DNA from: Anaerolineales bacterium
Lineage (GTDB): Bacteria > Chloroflexota > Anaerolineae > Anaerolineales > Villigracilaceae
Length of the DNA: 43,865 bases
Direction of reading: 5' to 3'
NCBI GenBank assembly: GCA_013140605.1
Contig: JABFSL010000070.1
Coordinates: 1-43,865, forward strand
Below the pieces are notes generated by a model. That model searched no databases. It was not told the DNA's origin and saw nothing but the letters and a program-made list of their open reading frames with translations. The position numbers and the translations under genes are program-made. Positions 23,640-33,297 of this stretch are shown here, piece by piece (position 1 is the first letter of the stretch; the number at the start of each line of letters is the position of its first letter).

Positions 23640-26600
23640 ATGACACCGATTCCAGTGACGCCCAGCCTTGAACCCAAACAAAAAAGATTTAAGGGCAGTC
23701 TGACAGGTACGCTTGTAAGCTGGCTCCTTATCTTTACTTTCATTCCCCTTGCCATAATGGCGGGGGCTGCTTACCTTCGCGCGCGCTCTCTTTTACGGGA
23801 ACAGGTGGCCACACAATCACAGAATCTATTAACCAATCAACTCAAAATAATTGAGCGGGAAATTAAACAAAAAGAAAGCCTGCTGGCGCACCAGGTTGAA
23901 AACGATGATTTTAGGGTTCTGGTTGAGCTTGGGTTACACGCGAATCCAATCAGTGATCAGTTTCGCAACATCCAAAATAATTTCATCAAGGAATTCCAAA
24001 AAATAAACCAACAGGAAGGCACGCCTGTATTTGATCAATTCTTTTTACTGGACACAAAGGGAAACATCAAACTCGCCAGTAACGCAGACTGGCAGGGAAA
24101 ATCATTGGATTTGGATATTCTAAATCCGACATCAGAAGAATATCATTCGATCGCTCTCTACGGAATCGCGCCAATTTACGAGAATCAATTTATTCTTGTT
24201 ACCAGGCTGGATTACAAAACTGCGAGCGGTGATTCCGTGCTTGGGTCGCTTGTAGGGGTTACAGAAAAAAACAATCTGCAAGAGCTTATTCAACCGCTTA
24301 ACGGCATATCTCCACTCGCAAGCACTTATTTCCTTCTTTCAACCGATCAGTTCGTATACAGCGACCCAAATACGCAGGAATTCTCACTTGTCAATTCCTC
24401 TTCTCAAAATGAACTGGCATCCAAACTGACCGAGTTAATGAATGCGCAGGACCCAAAGCCTGAATCGCTGGATATTACAGCGCCAAACGGCGAAGCTGTG
24501 CTGGCCCAACTTCAATGGTTCCCAACAATACAGGCTGGAATTGTTCTTGAAGTGAACGCGACTGATATTTACGGTCAAATAGCAAGCCTCGCACCATTTA
24601 CCATCATCCTTGTTTTGGGAACATTAACCGCTACTGGTCTCGTGTTAAGTCTCGGCATTAACCGAATTATCAAACCGCTGCGATCGTTATCAGAGATCAC
24701 CCGCAAGTTTGCCGAGGGTGATTGGAATCAACGAGCAGAGGTTTTGAGTGATGATGAAGTAGGCCTGCTTGCCAATTCATTCAACAACATGGCAGACGAT
24801 CTAGGCGGTACCTATCGCTCACTGGAAGAAAAGGTGGATGAACGCACACGGCAGATCCGCACTGCGGCCGAGGTTGCCCAAAACATCACCACCATTTCTG
24901 ACCTTGATGAGATGCTCGATAAAACAGTGGAATTGCTCGTCCAACAGTTTGATTTTTATCAGGCAAGTATTTTCCTGATGGATCGAGGCGGAAAATATAT
25001 CGAGTTCAAGACAGGATTCGGCACAGCTACAAAAGGTTTGGCTGACAAGAAATACCGACTGGAAGTTGGTTCAGCATCCATTATTGGGTGGGTCAGCGCA
25101 AATAACCAACCGCGTATCGCAACTGATGTTTTAGTGGATCCGCTCCACCTAAAGAATGAACTGCTTTCGGAAACCCGCTCCGAAGCCTGTGTTCCAATTT
25201 CAATTGGGAATTTGGTACTGGGCGTATTGGATGTGCAAAGCGCAAAAGCAGGAACATTCACCGGGTCTGAAACTCTCGTCATGCTGAGAACTTTGGCAAG
25301 TCAGATTGCGGCATCAATTCAAACGATCGGATTGGTGGAAACAAGCCACGTCAATTTTGAAGAACTGGAACGCCTCTACCGCTCGAGTCGCTTGATCGCA
25401 AAAGCGAATAGCGAATCAGAAATATTAAAAATAAGCGGGGAAATTCTGGAGCAAGCCCCCTACCCTGTTGTTGTTTTTCGAATAGCAGACAATCAATTGA
25501 ACATAGCCTCGTCGGCCGATTCGACAAGAGGGTTATCCACCATCCCCAGCCTGCCAAAAAGCATCAGTGTAAACATCGAAGACCTGAATAGTTTTCTGCT
25601 TCGCGGCCCCATAATCACAGTTGCCAACAATCCGGATACTCCCGCGGTGTTCAATGAACTTGTTCAAAAAGTTGAACTGGACAGCATAGCATTTCTTCCA
25701 ATAAGAAAACTAGACGAGTTGACAGCAATTATCATGATCGGATCGAGGAAACAAACCATTACCAGCGCGTCGATCCAACCGTATGTTAATTTCGCAGATT
25801 TGATGTCAATTACAATGGAAAAAACAGATGCGATCCAGCAAACAGAGCGACACCTGCGCGAAGTGGAATCGCTGGCATCCATTAACGAATTGATCTCCGC
25901 GACATCAGACCTGCAAAGTTTTTTTCAAGCGCTGCTCATCAAAATCCATCAAATCATCGGCAAGTTCAACATGACCGTTGCGCTTTATGACGAAAAAAAT
26001 AATACCATCAGCATTCCCTTTAGCTATGAAGATGAGCAGGTCAGATCAATTGAATCCTTTCCGCTTGGAGAAGGGCTGACATCTGTTTTACTGAACACAA
26101 AACAACCGTTGATGCTTGTGGAGGATGTGGAACGTAAAGCCATTGAACTTGGGGCAAAGGTATCTGGAAAAACTCCGCGCTCCTGGATGGGCGCGCCCAT
26201 GTTCGTGCAAAACAAGCCCATTGGCGCATTGATCATTCAAGACACTGAAAACGAACACGCCTTTGATAAATCGGACTTAAAGTTTTTCACAACCATTGCC
26301 GGTCAAGTAGCGGGAGTAATCCACAATGTGCGCCTCCTGGATGAAAGTCAGCGAAAAGCGCTTCAATTGGAAACAGCGGCTGAAATTGCACGCGATATTA
26401 GCGGCTCGCTCAACCTTGACGAGTTATTGATCAAATCAGTTAATTTTATTCGCGAACGCTTTGAGTTTTATCATGCCGCAATTTTTTTGCGTGACCTGTC
26501 GGGAGAGTTCGCCATCATTCGAGAAGCCACCGGCGAAGCCGGTGCGCAGATGAAACGCTCCGGGTATAAAATAGGAATCGGCTCAAAATCAATTGTCGGT

Positions 26601-27524
26601 TTTGTGAGCGGCCGGGGCGAACAGCTTGTAGTCAATGATACAGCCAAAGACGCGACCTATTACGCCAATCCACTGCTCCCAGATACACGAGCCGAAGCGG
26701 CCATTCCACTAAAAGTTGGCGAACGCATTCTTGGCGCCCTGGATATTCAAAGCACCACGCCCTATGCTTTTTCTGATGACAACCTGCGAAGTTTGCAGAT
26801 CCTGGCTGACCAACTGGCTGTCGCCGTGGTCAATACGGAACTCTTTGCCGAGACTCAGGAACATCTTTCCCAGCACAGACTTTTGCACCATATTACAACA
26901 ACTGCCGCGTCTGGAACCACACTTGAAGAAGCCTTGGAAAGCGCGGTAAATGGATTGCAAGTTACACTTGGCGGTGACCGTGTTACCATCCTTTTGGCAG
27001 ATCGCGATAAAAAGATGTTGGATGTAAAAGCATCCATGGGATATGCTGAAGATATTACAACAGTACAGGTTCCCATAGGAAGCGGAATTACAGGCTGGGT
27101 CGCCGCACACAGGCGGTCACTGCGCGTGCCAAACGTAAACGAAGATCCGCGCTATATTCAAATTAGCTCAAACACACGATCCGAGCTGGCAATCCCTCTT
27201 ATTTACCGCAATGAATTACTTGGCGTCCTGAATGTTGAAAGCGAACAATTTGATGCCTATACTGAGAACGATGAAGAAATGCTGGGCACGCTAGGAGGAA
27301 GTTTAGCGGCCATTATTGCGAATGCGCGTTTGTTGGAACAGCTCCGCATGCAGGCTGAACGTGAGCGTGTAGTTTATGAAGTAACCAGCAATATCCGCCG
27401 ATCAACCGACATACAATCCATTTTGATGACCACAGCCAGTGAGCTGGCAAGAGTCACCGGCGCGCGTTATGCAAAAATACAGGTTAAGCCTTTAAGCGAC
27501 GCCGAACAGGAAGATGAACAATGA
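23640..27524 (+). CDS. Receptor 1: dCache-like sensor, HAMP, about five GAF domains
   Basis: A 1294-residue membrane sensor, by far the largest of the array. TM1 is about 21-47, an outside dCache-like domain about 48-310, TM2 about 317-340 and HAMP about 341-395. A coiled coil ending DERTRQI leads to GAF domains at about 415-575, 590-745 (degenerate), 760-930, 940-1090 and 1100-1240, then the array's common half-GAF tail. I see no histidine-kinase H, N or G boxes and no cyclase or GGDEF motif. The start at 23640 has no good ribosome binding site, and reinitiation after the receiver stop eight bases before is plausible. An earlier start inside the receiver gene is possible. Its stop overlaps the next start (ATGA). 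Confidence 0.88.
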   Translation: MTPIPVTPSLEPKQKRFKGSLTGTLVSWLLIFTFIPLAIMAGAAYLRARSLLREQVATQSQNLLTNQLKIIEREIKQKESLLAHQVENDDFRVLVELGLHANPISDQFRNIQNNFIKEFQKINQQEGTPVFDQFFLLDTKGNIKLASNADWQGKSLDLDILNPTSEEYHSIALYGIAPIYENQFILVTRLDYKTASGDSVLGSLVGVTEKNNLQELIQPLNGISPLASTYFLLSTDQFVYSDPNTQEFSLVNSSSQNELASKLTELMNAQDPKPESLDITAPNGEAVLAQLQWFPTIQAGIVLEVNATDIYGQIASLAPFTIILVLGTLTATGLVLSLGINRIIKPLRSLSEITRKFAEGDWNQRAEVLSDDEVGLLANSFNNMADDLGGTYRSLEEKVDERTRQIRTAAEVAQNITTISDLDEMLDKTVELLVQQFDFYQASIFLMDRGGKYIEFKTGFGTATKGLADKKYRLEVGSASIIGWVSANNQPRIATDVLVDPLHLKNELLSETRSEACVPISIGNLVLGVLDVQSAKAGTFTGSETLVMLRTLASQIAASIQTIGLVETSHVNFEELERLYRSSRLIAKANSESEILKISGEILEQAPYPVVVFRIADNQLNIASSADSTRGLSTIPSLPKSISVNIEDLNSFLLRGPIITVANNPDTPAVFNELVQKVELDSIAFLPIRKLDELTAIIMIGSRKQTITSASIQPYVNFADLMSITMEKTDAIQQTERHLREVESLASINELISATSDLQSFFQALLIKIHQIIGKFNMTVALYDEKNNTISIPFSYEDEQVRSIESFPLGEGLTSVLLNTKQPLMLVEDVERKAIELGAKVSGKTPRSWMGAPMFVQNKPIGALIIQDTENEHAFDKSDLKFFTTIAGQVAGVIHNVRLLDESQRKALQLETAAEIARDISGSLNLDELLIKSVNFIRERFEFYHAAIFLRDLSGEFAIIREATGEAGAQMKRSGYKIGIGSKSIVGFVSGRGEQLVVNDTAKDATYYANPLLPDTRAEAAIPLKVGERILGALDIQSTTPYAFSDDNLRSLQILADQLAVAVVNTELFAETQEHLSQHRLLHHITTTAASGTTLEEALESAVNGLQVTLGGDRVTILLADRDKKMLDVKASMGYAEDITTVQVPIGSGITGWVAAHRRSLRVPNVNEDPRYIQISSNTRSELAIPLIYRNELLGVLNVESEQFDAYTENDEEMLGTLGGSLAAIIANARLLEQLRMQAERERVVYEVTSNIRRSTDIQSILMTTASELARVTGARYAKIQVKPLSDAEQEDEQ

Positions 27525-29116
27525 CGGAAAGTGATCTTTCCAAAGAACAGCCAATAAATCCAGTTGAAACGACACGCCAATTTTACAAGAACTGGCGTGA
27601 ACGGTTTGCTGTTCCCCTATTGGTCGGTGTGTTGATATTGGGAAGTGTCGCGTTGATTCCCGCGCTTAATGGTTCAGCCAGCCCGATCATTGATACGATC
27701 TTTATTACAGTTTACATAATCACCGGAATAGTTACTGTCATCCGCTTTCCATACACGGTTCGAATGAGCGTATTTCTGCTTAGCATTTATGTGCTTGGGA
27801 TTAGCGAACTAATTACACATGGAATTCTGGGCGACAGTCTATTCTTCTTCCTCAGCCTGATCATTTTTTCCACCATACTAATATCCCCGCGAATAGGAAT
27901 TGCAGCGTTAATTGTAGATATACTAACCTTTGCAATATTTGGATGGTTAATGTTAAGCGGCCAAATCATTCCACTTAATCCCAACGCACCTCCTGCGGAC
28001 CTCAATGATTGGATAAGCGCAGGGGTGGCAATGGCCATGTTCGGGTCGGTAATTATTATTGGCTTTCAACGCCTGGAAAAAGAATTCTTTGACGCGCAAA
28101 AACAGATCGACTCAACTTTGAATGCTCTCAGAGACGAACGCAATAATCTGGAAAATAAAGTTCTTGAACGTACCGTCCAGCTTGGAAAAGTCAACAAAAT
28201 TGGCCGCGTGGTTACCGCCATTCTTGACCCAGACGATCTCCTCAAACAGGCGGCGCAATTAATTGAATCTGAGTTCGATTGCTATTACACAGCCTTCTTC
28301 CTGCTCGACGTGACAGAGCAATGGGCAGATCTGAAAGAAGGAACCGGAGAAGCTGGCAGAATCCTGCGGGAGAACAGGCATCGCCTCGATATAAATGGAA
28401 AAGCAGCGATCAGTATCGCCATACGCACAAAACAGGCCTACATCGTACAGGAAGCTGGAACAAAATCCTTCCGCCCTGATAATCCTCTTTTACCGTATTC
28501 CCGTTCACAGATCGCGCTTCCCCTCATTGTCGGCAAGTCCATCCTCGGCGCTTTGGAAATGCACTCAACAAAAATAAACGCTTTCGTTCAGCAGGATGTG
28601 GAAACATACCAGAACATGGCCAATGAAATTGCCATTTCACTTGAAAACTCGCGCTTATTCCTGAACGCGCAGCAAAGCCTGTCTGAAATGCGCGCGACGC
28701 AGAGGCAATATCTACAGGGAGCATGGCAATCGCTGACCGCTCACCGCAATCTGGATTATGCACTTGGCGATAACGATCTGGCGAATAGCATGGGAATTGA
28801 AATTCCACTAGTACTAAGAGATCAGGTTATTGGTCAGATCCATCTTGAAAATTCCACAGAGTGGACACCTGAGCAAAAAGACCTGATTGAATCCATTACA
28901 GCACAAGCCACTTTGGCGTTGGAAAATGCCCGCCTCGTCGAGGAAAGTCAATCTGTTGCGGCGCGCGAAAAGCTGGCGAACGAACTCATCACCAAAATCT
29001 GGGCATCGACAAATATGGACAGCATCCTGCAAACCACCGTCCGTGAATTGGGACGCTCACTGGAAGCTTCAGAAGTAGTGATCGAAGTTTCAATGAATGA
29101 AGAAGAAAATGAATAA
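27521..29116 (+). CDS. Receptor 2: 6-TM input plus two GAF domains
   Basis: A 531-residue membrane protein. Six hydrophobic helices (about 30-200) form an integral-membrane input of MASE-like type with very short outside loops, so it may sense something in the membrane. A coiled coil (about 205-235, ending LERTVQL) enters a GAF domain (about 245-390), then a degenerate second GAF (about 400-485) and the common tail (about 487-525). The first GAF has PDNPLLPYSRSQIALPL, a weaker form of the motif in receptors 4-9. No output domain. Start codon overlaps the stop of receptor 1. Confidence 0.87.
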   Translation: MTESDLSKEQPINPVETTRQFYKNWRERFAVPLLVGVLILGSVALIPALNGSASPIIDTIFITVYIITGIVTVIRFPYTVRMSVFLLSIYVLGISELITHGILGDSLFFFLSLIIFSTILISPRIGIAALIVDILTFAIFGWLMLSGQIIPLNPNAPPADLNDWISAGVAMAMFGSVIIIGFQRLEKEFFDAQKQIDSTLNALRDERNNLENKVLERTVQLGKVNKIGRVVTAILDPDDLLKQAAQLIESEFDCYYTAFFLLDVTEQWADLKEGTGEAGRILRENRHRLDINGKAAISIAIRTKQAYIVQEAGTKSFRPDNPLLPYSRSQIALPLIVGKSILGALEMHSTKINAFVQQDVETYQNMANEIAISLENSRLFLNAQQSLSEMRATQRQYLQGAWQSLTAHRNLDYALGDNDLANSMGIEIPLVLRDQVIGQIHLENSTEWTPEQKDLIESITAQATLALENARLVEESQSVAAREKLANELITKIWASTNMDSILQTTVRELGRSLEASEVVIEVSMNEEENE

Positions 29117-30794
29117 CAACTTCCCCTTCTCGAACTCAAGCAGGCAGAAAGATATTGAGCCGACAGTTTTTGATTATAAGAGCTGGCGCAGCGGATTTAT
29201 TTTAATCATTCTGCGCCTCGCCTGCGTGTTGGGTATTGGCTTGCTGGTCTTCTCGTTACCAAATGCAACATCAAGTGACCGCATTTTATTTTTTAGTCTT
29301 TATTCAGTTTTGTTGTTGGTCACTCTCCTGCCAGTACCCTATTTTGCACGCGCATCCATTTTACTGGTTATGATCTACGCCATCGGCACAAACTCAATCT
29401 TGGCCTGGGGGCCCTGGCTGGATGGAAGTGTCTTCTTTATAGCGTTTATCTTGTTAGCCGCCCTGTTGTTTGATCAGCGTGTTGATGTTTTTGCCCTGCT
29501 GTTAAGCATTCTTACATTTTCAGTCGTGGGAATTTTACAGCAACAGGGAATATATAAATTCAGCGCACCAAATGTACCTGCCACAGCGCCTTTGGATTGG
29601 GTGGCCTACACGGTGGATTTCTCCATTCTCTCTGCAATTTTGATTATTGCAATTGCCCGATTTAAAGAGGAGTTCGCCCGAGTTGTCAACCAAATGCAAA
29701 ACGCATTCCAGGCACTCATTGTTGAACGTACCCAGCTGGAAGACAAGGTTCGCGAACGCACCGAAGAGTTGGAAGCAAAAACAAATCAGCTGCGAGCGTC
29801 GACTAATATCGCCAGAAATGTCGCTGAGATCCAGGATATTTCCATATTGCTGGAAACTGTGACAAAACTGATTTCTGAAAAATTCGAATACTATCATGTT
29901 GGGCTATACATTTTAGATGACCAGAAAAAGACTGCATTCCTACAGTCCGCCTCGTCAGAAACAGGCAAACAGCTTATCGGTCAGGGGTTCCGCGTGGAAT
30001 CAGACCGACGAAACGCCATCAACAAAGTCATCGAAAAGAATGGCGCATATATTACATCCGACACCGAAGATCCAAATTTTATTCGCGATATAAATTTTCC
30101 GATCACTCGTTCAAGAATGCTGCTGCCTCTCACAGTTCGCGGTAATGTGCTCGGAGTGCTGGATATGCACTCGGATCAAACAAAGGCATTCGATGGGCAG
30201 GATGCAGAGATCCTGCAAACACTCTCCGACCTGGTTGCTATTTCTTTTGATAACGTCCGTTTGATCAATGAAACAAAGAGTCTTGTCAGTCAGTTGGAAA
30301 TTAATACATCCTTCCAGGCGCGCAGAACGTGGTCAAAACTCACGACCCGCCAAAAACCAGCTTATCAATACACTCCCGCCGGTGTACGCCCTCTCTTTTC
30401 TGTTGACAGTGATGATGTAACAGAAGGACTGCGCGTGCCGCTCATCTTATATGGTCAGACCATCGGTACGATAAAACTAAAAAGAAAAGGCGGGATCGCA
30501 GAATGGTCGGACCGTGAGCGGGTTTTGGTTGAGAAAATTGCCGATCAGGTGGCGCTCGCCCTTGAAAACAGCCGACTTGTAGATGAAGCTCAAAAAAGCG
30601 CACTGCGCGACCAAATGATCGCAAATATTTCCTCCCGTGTTCGCGAAACTCTGGACGTGGAATCAGTCATCCGCACCGCCACCACCGAATTGCGAAGAGT
30701 GTTTGATCTGAAAGAAGCAGAGATCAATATTGGCTCCCCTCAAACCGAAGCCGCACCAGCAAGAAAAAATACGAGTTCACTTCGGTTGAAGTGA
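29097..30794 (+). CDS. Receptor 3: 6-TM input plus two GAF domains
   Basis: A 565-residue relative of receptor 2: six membrane helices (about 30-195), a coiled coil ending RERTEEL, a GAF domain (about 240-395), a degenerate GAF and the common tail (about 500-545). The GAF region that is ALDVG..AVYFNNPDLP in later receptors reads DPNFIRDINFP here, so its ligand pocket must differ. It overlaps receptor 2 by 20 nt; an ATG at 29109 would cut the overlap to 8 nt and is equally likely. A gap of 119 nt follows, the largest in the array. Confidence 0.86.
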   Translation: MKKKMNNNFPFSNSSRQKDIEPTVFDYKSWRSGFILIILRLACVLGIGLLVFSLPNATSSDRILFFSLYSVLLLVTLLPVPYFARASILLVMIYAIGTNSILAWGPWLDGSVFFIAFILLAALLFDQRVDVFALLLSILTFSVVGILQQQGIYKFSAPNVPATAPLDWVAYTVDFSILSAILIIAIARFKEEFARVVNQMQNAFQALIVERTQLEDKVRERTEELEAKTNQLRASTNIARNVAEIQDISILLETVTKLISEKFEYYHVGLYILDDQKKTAFLQSASSETGKQLIGQGFRVESDRRNAINKVIEKNGAYITSDTEDPNFIRDINFPITRSRMLLPLTVRGNVLGVLDMHSDQTKAFDGQDAEILQTLSDLVAISFDNVRLINETKSLVSQLEINTSFQARRTWSKLTTRQKPAYQYTPAGVRPLFSVDSDDVTEGLRVPLILYGQTIGTIKLKRKGGIAEWSDRERVLVEKIADQVALALENSRLVDEAQKSALRDQMIANISSRVRETLDVESVIRTATTELRRVFDLKEAEINIGSPQTEAAPARKNTSSLRLK

Positions 30795-30913
30795 AAATTA
30801 ATTATTATCATAAGGAAAAAACCTTGCAAAGAAAATGGACGATAATGGAAGTTGAAGCAATCTTGATTCGATCTGTGCCAGAGCGAATCATTTCGCACTA
30901 AGAGGTAATTGAA
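30795..30913 (+). other. Largest internal gap of the sensor array
   Basis: The 119 nt hold a small inverted repeat, GATTCG (30864-30869) / CGAATC (30883-30888), and an AGAGG ribosome binding site before receptor 4. No consensus promoter stands out. It may split the array into two transcription units. Confidence 0.4.
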
Positions 30914-33295
30914 ATGCGCACTGCTACTTCTACTCCACCTGCTATCTCTGAGTCAACAATTCAACCTCCAACAAGAGGGCTTTTTAGCCGTCGCTTAAGT
31001 TTGAAGATCAAACTGCCCTTAATAGTGTTGCTCTTATTATTGCTTGCTTTTCTGGTCTCAACCATCTTGAGTATCAGGGCAACTCAAGCTGCTTTAATCG
31101 ACACATTAAAAGGTGAATTAACTGCTCAAACAAATTCAAAAGCAGAACTTATTCGCTCCAACCTGATCTGGACAAGAACGACTGCAATAGATTTGGCTGC
31201 CTCCGCCGAGGCTATTAATTACGACGAGCAGACCATCCTTAAAACCATCCATAATACTTTGACTCATAATGAACAGATATTTGGTTCCACCATTGCTTAC
31301 GAGCCTTATCTGTTTCAGCCTGATATTTTATACTGGTCGCCTTATTACAGCCGTACGCCCAGTGGCGGATTGCGATTTACCCAACTCGGAAACCCAGACT
31401 ATAACTATTTCCGTTGGGAATGGTACACACTGCCAAAAGCAAAGGGACTGCCAGTTTTATCCCCTCCTTATTTTGACGAAGGAGGCGGCGAAATTTGGAT
31501 GGTCACCTGGAGCGCGCCATTTTTCGATAGTGCTGGAAATTTCAAAGGCGTGGCAACAGCCGATATCGCCTTCTCGCAAACACAGGATATTGTAAATAAA
31601 ATTTCAGTTGGCACAAATGGCTATGCCTTTTTATTGGATCCCCAGGGAGTAATACTGGGGATTGGCAACAACGGGGGCGAGCACAATGCCATGGTGGATT
31701 CCATGGTGAACACCGCGCAGGCTTCACACTCAAAAGAGTGGACAGACATGGTTTTCAACATGATAGCCGGAGAAACAGGATTCGCCGAAGCAGTGGATGC
31801 GCAGGGGCAATCCATGTATGTCGCCTATACACCCATTGGACTGGATACTGGCTGGTCACTGGGTTTGGCATTTCCTCAAGCGGAACTTTTTAAGAAGGCT
31901 TCACAACTGCAAAACACACTTATTATTTATGCGTTCATAGTAGTATTGGTCTTTGGCACCGTTTTATTCCTTTATACCCGAACCTTTACCGAACCACTCC
32001 GCCGCTTAACCGCGCATGTCAGCCGTTTCTCGTCAGAACAATTACGCGCCACAAAGGGTCAACTGATAGAACCAATTCAGATACAGACCCGCGATGAATT
32101 GGAAGATCTCGCCATAGTCTTTCACCAAATAACCACGGATTTGGCACACACCTTTGATGTTTTTGAAGAACGCATTGCCGAACGTACATACGAACTTGAG
32201 CATCGCAATAATCTACTGAAAGCCGTGGCGGATGTTGGAAGATCCATTACCTCGTTCCGCAATCTCTCTGAACTATTACAACAAACCACCCAGCTCATTC
32301 GCGAGAATTTTGGATATTACCATATCGGCATCTTTTTGCTTGACGACCGCAAGGAATACGCCGTATTGGTGGCTTCGAACAGTGAAGGCGGTCAACGCAT
32401 GTTGGAAAGGAAACATCAGCTCAAAGTGGGCGAGACTGGCATTGTGGGATACGTAACCGAATATCTAAAAGCACGCATCGCGCTGGACGTTGGGCAGGAT
32501 GCTGTTTACTTCAACAATCCCGACCTTCCATTGACTCGCTCTGAAATGGCGCTCCCATTGATCGCGGGCGGCCAAATCCTCGGAGCCTTGGATGTGCAAA
32601 GTACAGAATCGCAGGCTTTCACAGAAGAGGATATTTCCACCCTGCAAATTCTGGCCGAACAGCTTGCGGTAGCCATTCAGAACGCAAATTTATTCAACGA
32701 GTCTGAAAAGGCACTTGAATCTTCCAAGGTCTTATACGGCGAATTAAGCCGTGAAGCATGGAGCAAAATCCTGCACAATCAGCCGCGCATTGGGTACATC
32801 GCAACACCGCCAACTACGATTCAAATAAACGCCGAAACCCTTGAAACAAATATCGCCAAGGCTTTTGAAACGGGCGACATAATCATTGGAAGCGATAATC
32901 TAACCATTACAGTACCAGTCAAAGTGCGCGGACTTTCGATTGGGGCAATTCGCTTAAAGAAAAATGAAATTGCAGAGGCCTGGACACAGGAAGAAACCAA
33001 CCTCGCCATCGCATTATCAGAACAACTAAGCGGAGCCCTGGAAAGCGCTCGTTTATACAGGGAATCTCAGCAGCGCGCTGCACGCGAATCGCTGGTCTCG
33101 GATATTTCCGCGCGGATCAGCGCCCACTCCAACATGGAAAACATTATGCGCGAAACAGTGCAGGAACTTGGTCAATCCATTGGAAACGCCTCAGTCACAT
33201 TTCAATTATTGGAAAGTTTTGAAGGGCAGCAACAGACAGCCAGTAAAAATAATGGCGATACAAAACCTGATGTAAACAGAAAGGCGAGGGCATAA
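30914..33295 (+). CDS. Receptor 4: dCache, HAMP and two GAF domains
   Basis: A 793-residue transmembrane receptor. TM1 is about 33-55; the outside part (about 56-330) has dCache features (WSPYYSRT, and DEGGGEIWMVTWSAPF as in 'g..v.t.s.Pi'), a fold that commonly binds amino acids and other small molecules. TM2 is about 333-356 and HAMP about 357-415. A coiled coil ending AERTYEL leads to GAF 1 (about 440-590), a degenerate GAF 2 and the common tail. GAF 1 carries RIALDVGQDAVYFNNPDLP. No output domain. AGAGG precedes ATG. Confidence 0.9.
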   Translation: MRTATSTPPAISESTIQPPTRGLFSRRLSLKIKLPLIVLLLLLLAFLVSTILSIRATQAALIDTLKGELTAQTNSKAELIRSNLIWTRTTAIDLAASAEAINYDEQTILKTIHNTLTHNEQIFGSTIAYEPYLFQPDILYWSPYYSRTPSGGLRFTQLGNPDYNYFRWEWYTLPKAKGLPVLSPPYFDEGGGEIWMVTWSAPFFDSAGNFKGVATADIAFSQTQDIVNKISVGTNGYAFLLDPQGVILGIGNNGGEHNAMVDSMVNTAQASHSKEWTDMVFNMIAGETGFAEAVDAQGQSMYVAYTPIGLDTGWSLGLAFPQAELFKKASQLQNTLIIYAFIVVLVFGTVLFLYTRTFTEPLRRLTAHVSRFSSEQLRATKGQLIEPIQIQTRDELEDLAIVFHQITTDLAHTFDVFEERIAERTYELEHRNNLLKAVADVGRSITSFRNLSELLQQTTQLIRENFGYYHIGIFLLDDRKEYAVLVASNSEGGQRMLERKHQLKVGETGIVGYVTEYLKARIALDVGQDAVYFNNPDLPLTRSEMALPLIAGGQILGALDVQSTESQAFTEEDISTLQILAEQLAVAIQNANLFNESEKALESSKVLYGELSREAWSKILHNQPRIGYIATPPTTIQINAETLETNIAKAFETGDIIIGSDNLTITVPVKVRGLSIGAIRLKKNEIAEAWTQEETNLAIALSEQLSGALESARLYRESQQRAARESLVSDISARISAHSNMENIMRETVQELGQSIGNASVTFQLLESFEGQQQTASKNNGDTKPDVNRKARA

Positions 33296-33297
33296 AA

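Noticed and set aside
26709-27110. 133-aa open frame on the minus strand
   Set aside because: It lies wholly inside the coding frame of receptor 1, has no ribosome binding site, and its composition is that of an antisense shadow.
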